Of a DNA stretch of 64,000 nucleotides, positions 58,796 to 64,000 are shown one piece after another. A model generated the notes under the pieces. The model was not told the DNA's origin and made no database searches. It was given only the letters and a program-made list of their open reading frames with translations. Position 1 is the first letter of the stretch; each line of letters opens with the position of its first letter. Origin of the DNA: CAVXWV01 sp963695415. Its GTDB lineage: Bacteria > Chloroflexota > Anaerolineae > Anaerolineales > UBA4823. Both the position numbers and the translations under genes were made by a program. The stretch is from assembly GCA_963695415.1 (NCBI GenBank), contig CAVOGL010000023.1, positions 558,001-622,000 of the forward strand, read 5' to 3'.

Positions 58796-59683
58796 TTACG
58801 GATACAGTTCTGCCAGAAGCTGCTGCAGCTCACTGGCTGTTTGCACATCCATGGCAGGAGCCGGATGTCGCACTCTGGCGTTATGGATGACTCCCCGATG
58901 GCGGAGGATCTCTTTGTGGACAGCGTAGTATATTCCAGAGCCTTGCTCAGCCAGGCGGTTGACGGGCAGGATCGTGCGATTGAACACTTCTCGCGCCGCG
59001 GATTCATCATTCTGTTGGAACAGGTTCCAGACCGCTACAAACGCCTCCGGCTGGGAAGGGAAGGGCATGGTGCCCTGCGAGCCTCGGCGCAGTTCTTCAA
59101 TGAAGTAACTGCCTCCTGCTCCTCCAAAAACCACCAGGCGGTCACCTGCACTTAAGACGGCTTCCGCCACTTTGGCAGTGACCGGCATGCTCTCTACCTT
59201 GATGTGGCTGACCTGGGGGCATAGATCGGCGATGCGGCGCGCCAGACCGGCAGGGACCGGAGCGGAGGCTGTGTCCTGGATGAAGATGGGCAGGTCAACT
59301 GCATCTGCGATGGCTTGAAAATATGCCAGCACATCATCTGCGCTCGCCGGCATGAAAGCAGGCGGCATGACCATCAGGGCATCAGCCCCGTTTGCCCTGG
59401 CACTGCGGCTGTAGTGAACCGCCAGGTCGGTGCCACCTGCGCTGGTGTTGATAACCACCGGGACACGCCCTTTTACCTGGTGGACCACACAGCGAGTGAC
59501 CAGGTCGCGCTCTGTTTCCGATAGTTTGAACACTTCGCTGCCCAATGCCACCCCAAGACCGTGCACTCCAGCTGCCAGGTTGAATTCGACCAGCTTGCGC
59601 AGGCTGTCTTCGTCGATCCTGGATTTATCATCGAAAGGCGTAACCAGTATGGGATAAACACCGCGCATAATTGTATTTTGCAT
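58796..59683 (-). CDS. DapA-family aldolase/dehydratase
   Basis: 295 residues, dihydrodipicolinate synthase/N-acetylneuraminate lyase family of Schiff-base aldolases. Start ATG 59683 (MQNTIMRGVYPILVTPF) is chosen because AAGGAGA is upstream; the frame is open to 59722. GVYPILVTPFDDKSRIDEDSLRKLV is typical; the Schiff-base Lys is likely in VSHIKVESMP. It lies upstream of the enolase-family gene with 52 nt between, so they probably form a sugar-acid catabolic unit; the true substrate is unknown. Confidence 0.85.
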   Translation of the reverse strand: MQNTIMRGVYPILVTPFDDKSRIDEDSLRKLVEFNLAAGVHGLGVALGSEVFKLSETERDLVTRCVVHQVKGRVPVVINTSAGGTDLAVHYSRSARANGADALMVMPPAFMPASADDVLAYFQAIADAVDLPIFIQDTASAPVPAGLARRIADLCPQVSHIKVESMPVTAKVAEAVLSAGDRLVVFGGAGGSYFIEELRRGSQGTMPFPSQPEAFVAVWNLFQQNDESAAREVFNRTILPVNRLAEQGSGIYYAVHKEILRHRGVIHNARVRHPAPAMDVQTASELQQLLAELYP

Positions 59684-59900
59684 GGACCGGTCTCCTTCGG
59701 ACAAAGTTGTCTGCGACTGCATTTCTGGTGGTAAGAAAACTGAAGCTGCAAACTTGTTTATAATTCAGGTGGTTTTTCCCGGCATTTATACGCTTAGAAT
59801 AATACTCGAATTTTAATTGGATTTCCCAAAATCGATTTCCCAAAATCGCACTGCTCCCAGGATCCTTCATTATCAATACGAAACAATCTCTTTTCCTCTC

Positions 59901-61463
59901 ATGAAACTGGTCAAATCTCTGCTTCCATTCGGATTTATGCTCATTGCACTCCTGGGTGCAGCCGTTCACTTTGCGAGAGGTTATTCTCATGCTGATTTTT
60001 CCGGACACGCCTGGGGTTCGGATGATGCGTACATCTCCTACCGCTACGCGCAGAACCTGGCTGCGGGTCATGGACTGGTGTTCAATCCGGGTGATAGGGT
60101 GGAGGGATACTCCAATTTCCTTTACACTGTTTTGATTGCCCCCTTCACCAGAATAGATCCTGATTTTGTTTATCCCGCATCGGTAACTATCAATATTATT
60201 TTCTTTCTGATCACTTTGGTCATCTTCTTGGTTTACGTGAGATCAAATACGGAAGAACGAACTGCCAGAGTTGCTTTACTGGCATTGTGTCTTTCTCCGT
60301 TAATGTGGGTATGGCCCGCTTCCGGGATGGAAACATCAGCTGTCCTGCTGGTTCAGCTGGCATTGGTCATCACTGCTGATCTTGCGGTCCGCAATTCATC
60401 AGGAAGGTTCATGATTCTTTATTGCTGCCTGGCGGGTTTATCCATCCTCCTTCGGGTAGATGGATTCATCTTCCCTTTATTGGCAAGCCTTGTTTTCCTA
60501 TCAGCCAGGAAATACCGCGACTTCTTCCTTGCTGTCGCCTTTACCATCCTGATGACGGGTTTGACCATTGCAGCAAGGTATATGTATTATGGAGATTTTT
60601 TGCCGAACACATATTACGTGAAAGTATCAGGCACCCTGCTCCAGCGATTAGAGGCTGCCTGGGATCAAATGAAAGACTTGTTCAGGAATGATGCATTTTA
60701 TATCTTTTTGATTCCCCTGGTTTTGGGTTGGGGGAAGATTCTTTCTGGTTTGAAAACCAGGGGAATCTCATCTACCCAGAGGACACCAGAAATGAATATT
60801 CCCACAGGCATAATCCCGATCATTGCCCTGGGACTGTTAGCGTATTGGTTCTATATCGGCGGGGATGTGTTCTATGAGCGGTTCCTGCTGGTGCTGATTC
60901 CCCTGGCAGTCATCCATCTAGTTCGAAACCTGCCTTCGAAATGGGTGATTCCACTACTGATTTGTTTCATCGCTTTGCAATCCGTCCCCCTGGCAAAAGA
61001 CCAGCGATTCGAATACCGGTCACCAAAGTATGATCGCTGGGTCGAATTGGGCAAACACCTTGCCCTGGAACATCCACAGGCAACCCTGGCAATTGATGCA
61101 GCTGGCAAGGTGCCTTTTTACTCACAACTGCATACCATCGATATGCTCGGTCTGAATGACGCCCATATTGCCCGGCAGCCCAGCACGTATTTCCAGGTTG
61201 GGCATAACAAGTTCGACCCGGATTACATCTTTGCGCAGGAACCTGACCTGATCGCAGCCTGGGGGACGCCGGGACTTGACCTTGCTTGGGGGATCACACG
61301 CCAGCGCTACAGGGCTGCGGGATACAGATTGAAATACCTGGTTAACGCGCTGGCAATAAGCCAGCCGAAGAACATTGTGGATGTCTCTGATCTGGATGAA
61401 GAGATCATCAGTACCTTGTTCAGTTCGGGATATACCTATTTTGTCATATCCCATGAGCCATAA
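59901..61463 (+). CDS. Membrane glycosyltransferase-like protein (GT39/ArnT fold)
   Basis: 520 residues with about 11 helices. Start ATG 59901 (MKLVKSLLPFGF). The first extracellular loop SDDAYISYRYAQNLAAGHGLVFNPGDRVEGYSNFLYT has the Asp pair (DD) and RYAQN used by polyprenol-phosphate-sugar-dependent transferases. IRGxxGH not seen. C-terminal soluble part about 140 residues (TLAIDAAGKVPFYSQLHTIDMLGLNDAHI). Substrate unknown; the polyprenol-phosphate mannose synthase at 10.9 kb could supply the donor, which is speculation. Confidence 0.78.
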   Translation: MKLVKSLLPFGFMLIALLGAAVHFARGYSHADFSGHAWGSDDAYISYRYAQNLAAGHGLVFNPGDRVEGYSNFLYTVLIAPFTRIDPDFVYPASVTINIIFFLITLVIFLVYVRSNTEERTARVALLALCLSPLMWVWPASGMETSAVLLVQLALVITADLAVRNSSGRFMILYCCLAGLSILLRVDGFIFPLLASLVFLSARKYRDFFLAVAFTILMTGLTIAARYMYYGDFLPNTYYVKVSGTLLQRLEAAWDQMKDLFRNDAFYIFLIPLVLGWGKILSGLKTRGISSTQRTPEMNIPTGIIPIIALGLLAYWFYIGGDVFYERFLLVLIPLAVIHLVRNLPSKWVIPLLICFIALQSVPLAKDQRFEYRSPKYDRWVELGKHLALEHPQATLAIDAAGKVPFYSQLHTIDMLGLNDAHIARQPSTYFQVGHNKFDPDYIFAQEPDLIAAWGTPGLDLAWGITRQRYRAAGYRLKYLVNALAISQPKNIVDVSDLDEEIISTLFSSGYTYFVISHEP

Positions 61464-61557
61464 GTTGCTCATGAGAAAACGTTCGGAAAGCTTTCCTCCT
61501 TCCCAAAATTAGCGGATTTACATAGTCACATTCATGTATATTGGGTTTCGAGGCGTG

Positions 61558-61612
61558 AGCACTCTCTGTGTTAGCACTCTCTATGAGAGCACTCTCTGCG
61601 TGCTCACTCCCT
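61558..61612. repeat. 15-bp tandem repeat
   Basis: AGCACTCTCT starts at 61558, 61573 and 61588, each followed by 5 variable bases; a fourth, altered copy CTCACTCCCT is at 61603. It lies in the 231-bp gap before the FAD oxidoreductase gene. No other feature was seen there. Confidence 0.7.
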
Positions 61613-61694
61613 GATGATTGTTCAAATTCCTCGAAGCAGTATAAAATTGATGATTGTAAGAGACCGCCAAACCTTTGCATTGCGAGGACAATAA

Positions 61695-63052
61695 ATGGAA
61701 ATCATAATCCCAAGTCAGAAAGTGCCAGTTTTATTGGAATGTGATGTACTGGTTTGCGGAGGCGGGTGTGCGGGAATCGCAGCAGCCATCAGCGCGGCGC
61801 GTCATGGATGCAGTGTGGTGCTGGTGGAGCGTTGGCCCACCATCGGAGGCATGGCAACCAATGCCCTTGTGAACGGCTGGCATCGCAGCGATCGCCAGAA
61901 GATGGTGATCTATGGGCTGGTGGAAGAATCTGCCAGGTGTGCAGAAAAATATGGCTGGATCCGCCAGGATAGTCAATTCCCCTATGCCCATGAAACGCAT
62001 TGGTTTGAACCTGAGGGAATGCGCATCACCTGGCAGCGTATGTTGGATGAAGCCGGTGTCCGCTGTCTGTGTCACCTGGCAGCAGGTGACCCCATCCTGG
62101 AAGACGGAAAAATCCGCGGTGTTCTGGTGGATACCAAGCGCGGGCGCCGTGCCCTGCTTGCCAATTTCGTGATCGACGCCACGGGTGATGGTGATGTTGC
62201 TGCCAAGGCTGGTGTCCCTTATGAATATGGTCGCGCATCGGATGGTCTGGTTCAGGGGATGACATTGATGTACGCCCTGCGAGGAATTGATGAAACCGCC
62301 GTCAGGGCTGTCTCTCACGACCGGGTCAATGCCATCATTGACCGGATGGTAGAGCTGCGCGACCAGGGGCAAATGCCCCCATTAATGAAGGCAACATGCG
62401 CGCTTCGTTCACGCATTGGGGGGCTCCCAATCACATGGTGTGGAATGTCCTACCTGTGGCAGGTAACCCGCTGGATGAAGAGGAATTTTCACGCCTGAAC
62501 GCCCAGGCTCGTGAACATATCCTCAAGTACCTTGATTTCTTCCGTGCTCACATGCCCGGCATGTCAGCAGCACAGATTGAACAGACTGCCTTCGCCATGG
62601 GAGTGCGGGAATCACGGCGCATACGAGGGTTGAAGACGCTGACAGTTGAAATGGTTCTGGGCGCCGTGAAACACCCGGACGCACTGGGTCATGGCATTTG
62701 GATGGTCGATATTCATGATCCAAGAGGCAGCGGTTACACGACCTTCACGGACGCAGGGGATCACAACCGCTTGCGTACCGGTACCAGCTACCATATACCG
62801 CTGTCGATGTGTTTGAACGCCCATGTGCCAAACCTGGCGGTAGTCGGGCGCTGTGCATCTTCTACGCACGAAGGTCACTCATCTGTTCGCGTTCAGACAC
62901 ACTGCATGGTCATGGGGCAGGGTGTTGGTACAGCGGCTGCGTTGGCGATGGAACAGGGGTCAGGTCTCGCTGAGATTAACCTGGAGAAACTTCACATCCT
63001 TTTGCGTAAGGATGAGGTGTATCTTGAGGACGTTCCCCCGGTTGGGGCATAA
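61695..63052 (+). CDS. FAD-dependent oxidoreductase, frameshifted
   Basis: FAD_oxidored-type protein, restored length about 452. Dinucleotide-binding DVLVCGGGCAGIAAAISAARHGCSVVLVE at the N-terminus and GGMATNALVNGW; C-terminal HVPNLAVVGRCASSTHEGHSSVRVQTHCMVMGQGVGTAAALA is the usual FAD-binding end. The first frame runs to 62498 but turns meaningless after about residue 235; from 62396 a second frame gives FTHWGAPNHMVWNVLP and so on. Indel about 62395-62420, near the run of six G at 62416-62421. GAGGACA precedes the ATG. Followed 27 nt later by a convergent gene. Confidence 0.85.
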
Positions 63053-63079
63053 GATCGGATTAAGCTGCTGTTTAAGCGA

Positions 63080-63990
63080 TCAGGCTGAAATTGTCCATTT
63101 GACGGTCGTATTTATCGACTCGCCCGGCTGCAGCTGCGAGCAGAAGCCCTCCTGGGCTGCCTGGTTAACGCTGATCGGCATGGTGGTGCAGGGTTCAAGA
63201 ACCGCCGTATAAGCTCCGTCCAACCCACCATGCGAGGCAAAGTACCAGCAGCAGGGGAAAACCTGCTCATCAAAGAAACAATCCAACCTGGCGCCGTCCT
63301 GAGCCTTCAGACCCATGTGCCCTGTGGACAGCTCGAAGAGGTATAGAAACTCAGTGCTGCCGTCAGGCTGAGGCACAACAGACATGTCGAGTCCGTCAGC
63401 GTCAGGCCAGGCAAACGGCTTGATCGATTTGCAGCGCGACCAGTCGGGATCAGCCACCTGGGCGCAGGCAGCCGGACAGACGATACGGTCACCCGGTTGT
63501 ACCGCCATAGCCGCGTGCAGCTTCCATAAGAACTTCCGCTCAGTTTCCGCATTATTGGTGATCCGGTATTCGCAGATCAGGTGGTTGTTGTCCAGACGCA
63601 TACTGCGCCGGTAATCCAACCCGAATAGAGGCAGGCGACCGCTCAGATTTAACCAATCGCCATCCTTATCCGCTCCAGGCTCCGCTTCCAGCGCCAGAGT
63701 CCACAACTCGCCGTGATCCGGGCAGTCGATTCCATTGATCGTCTCGGGGATATCCGTTGGGATCAGCTCATCCAAGCCGCCGTAGAAGTTTGGGTCATAA
63801 GCTGATCCTGGAGGACAAGAGGTGAGTTAAGCCTGGGATTGCGCCACAGGAACTCGCGGCAGTTTGGCAGGTGAACCAGGCTGGTCACCCTGCCGCCAAT
63901 CGAGGGGGCGACTGTTGCTCGAAGTGTCTCGTTCTCGAGCACCACCAGCTGCACGCCAGAGTCAGCATCGATTTCTTGATGGATATTCAT
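63080..63990 (-). CDS. Aldose-epimerase-like (galactose mutarotase fold) protein, frameshifted
   Basis: About 304 residues restored. Start ATG 63990 is preferred (63993 also possible) as AGGAAAG lies at 63994-64000. The N-terminal GVQLVVLENETLRATVAPSIGGRVTSLVHLP is typical of the mutarotase-like sandwich. The first frame ends at 63763; the coding sense resumes as DPNFYGGLDELIPTDIPE from about 63790, so one indel lies near 63780-63800. C-terminal WTISA ends at 63080. Related proteins bind or epimerise sugars; it is convergent with the FAD oxidoreductase. Function is only by fold. Confidence 0.78.
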
Positions 63991-64000
63991 CATCTTTCCT

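Noticed and set aside
1..64000. tRNA and rRNA genes
   Set aside because: I scanned the intergenic gaps by eye for T-loop and acceptor-type patterns and saw none. A covariance scan would be needed to be certain.

Overview
This window reads as a chromosomal segment of a Gram-positive-like or monoderm environmental bacterium, most probably a Chloroflexota (Anaerolineae-type) organism. I infer this from the mixture of menaquinone synthesis (MenA), a Rieske/cytochrome b complex with two diheme cytochromes c, LytR-CpsA-Psr and L,D-transpeptidase cell-wall enzymes, Glu/Pro/Thr-rich lipoproteins with acidic stalks, very large polytopic membrane proteins and hairpin-type intergenic repeats. No rRNA or tRNA gene was seen, so the taxonomic call is inference.

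Layout. 1-1131: truncated fused 2-oxoacid dehydrogenase E1 (minus). 1191-4540: a bacterial gasdermin followed by a caspase-like protease on the minus strand; this is the most exciting element. 4.8-7.8 kb: membrane protein, L,D-transpeptidase and MenA. 7.8-10.7 kb: an NMT1/SsuA-type ABC importer. 10.9-13.0 kb: polyprenol-phosphate mannose synthase coupled to an MFS exporter. 13.0-17.7 kb: RsmA/KsgA, an LCP protein, a sugar transferase and a flippase (envelope glycopolymer synthesis). 17.76-17.86 kb: a small SRP RNA gene, followed by tandem hairpin repeats. 18.1-22.2 kb: Rieske, cytochrome b and two diheme cytochromes c. 22.4-26.6 kb: small membrane protein, a fragment of a PEP synthase-like gene, a two-domain lipoprotein and a beta-lactamase-like hydrolase. 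26.8-31.3 kb: a ceramidase-like domain in frame with a GH38 alpha-mannosidase. 31.3-34.0 kb: an amino-acid ABC importer whose binding protein is tandemly duplicated. 34.2-36.5 kb: a secreted protein with 14 RCC1-like repeats. 36.5-39.8 kb: a CBS protein and a Zn/Mn ABC importer. 40.0-48.3 kb: a giant membrane protein and a PrsW-type protease. 48.5-57.5 kb: MFS, UroD-like, GlsB-like, AI-2E-type, flavodoxin, MoaD-like, BNR-repeat, VOC and DinB-like proteins. 57.6-64.0 kb: an enolase-superfamily dehydratase, a DapA-family aldolase, a membrane glycosyltransferase, an FAD oxidoreductase and an aldose-epimerase-like protein, mostly consistent with sugar-acid or carbohydrate catabolism.

About a dozen conserved genes are interrupted by what look like single-base indels, several of them in homopolymers (for example a 9-G run at the start of ksgA and a 5-G run near the end of the enolase-family gene). 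The simplest explanation is sequencing or assembly error, so I annotate these as single genes spanning both frames and state where the shift falls.

The gasdermin-caspase pair is a candidate abortive-infection (cell-suicide) module: the protease would cut the short C-terminal inhibitory tail of the lipidated gasdermin, which then forms membrane pores. The family is known in bacteria. The protease's long C-terminal region, which I cannot assign, is the part that looks new.
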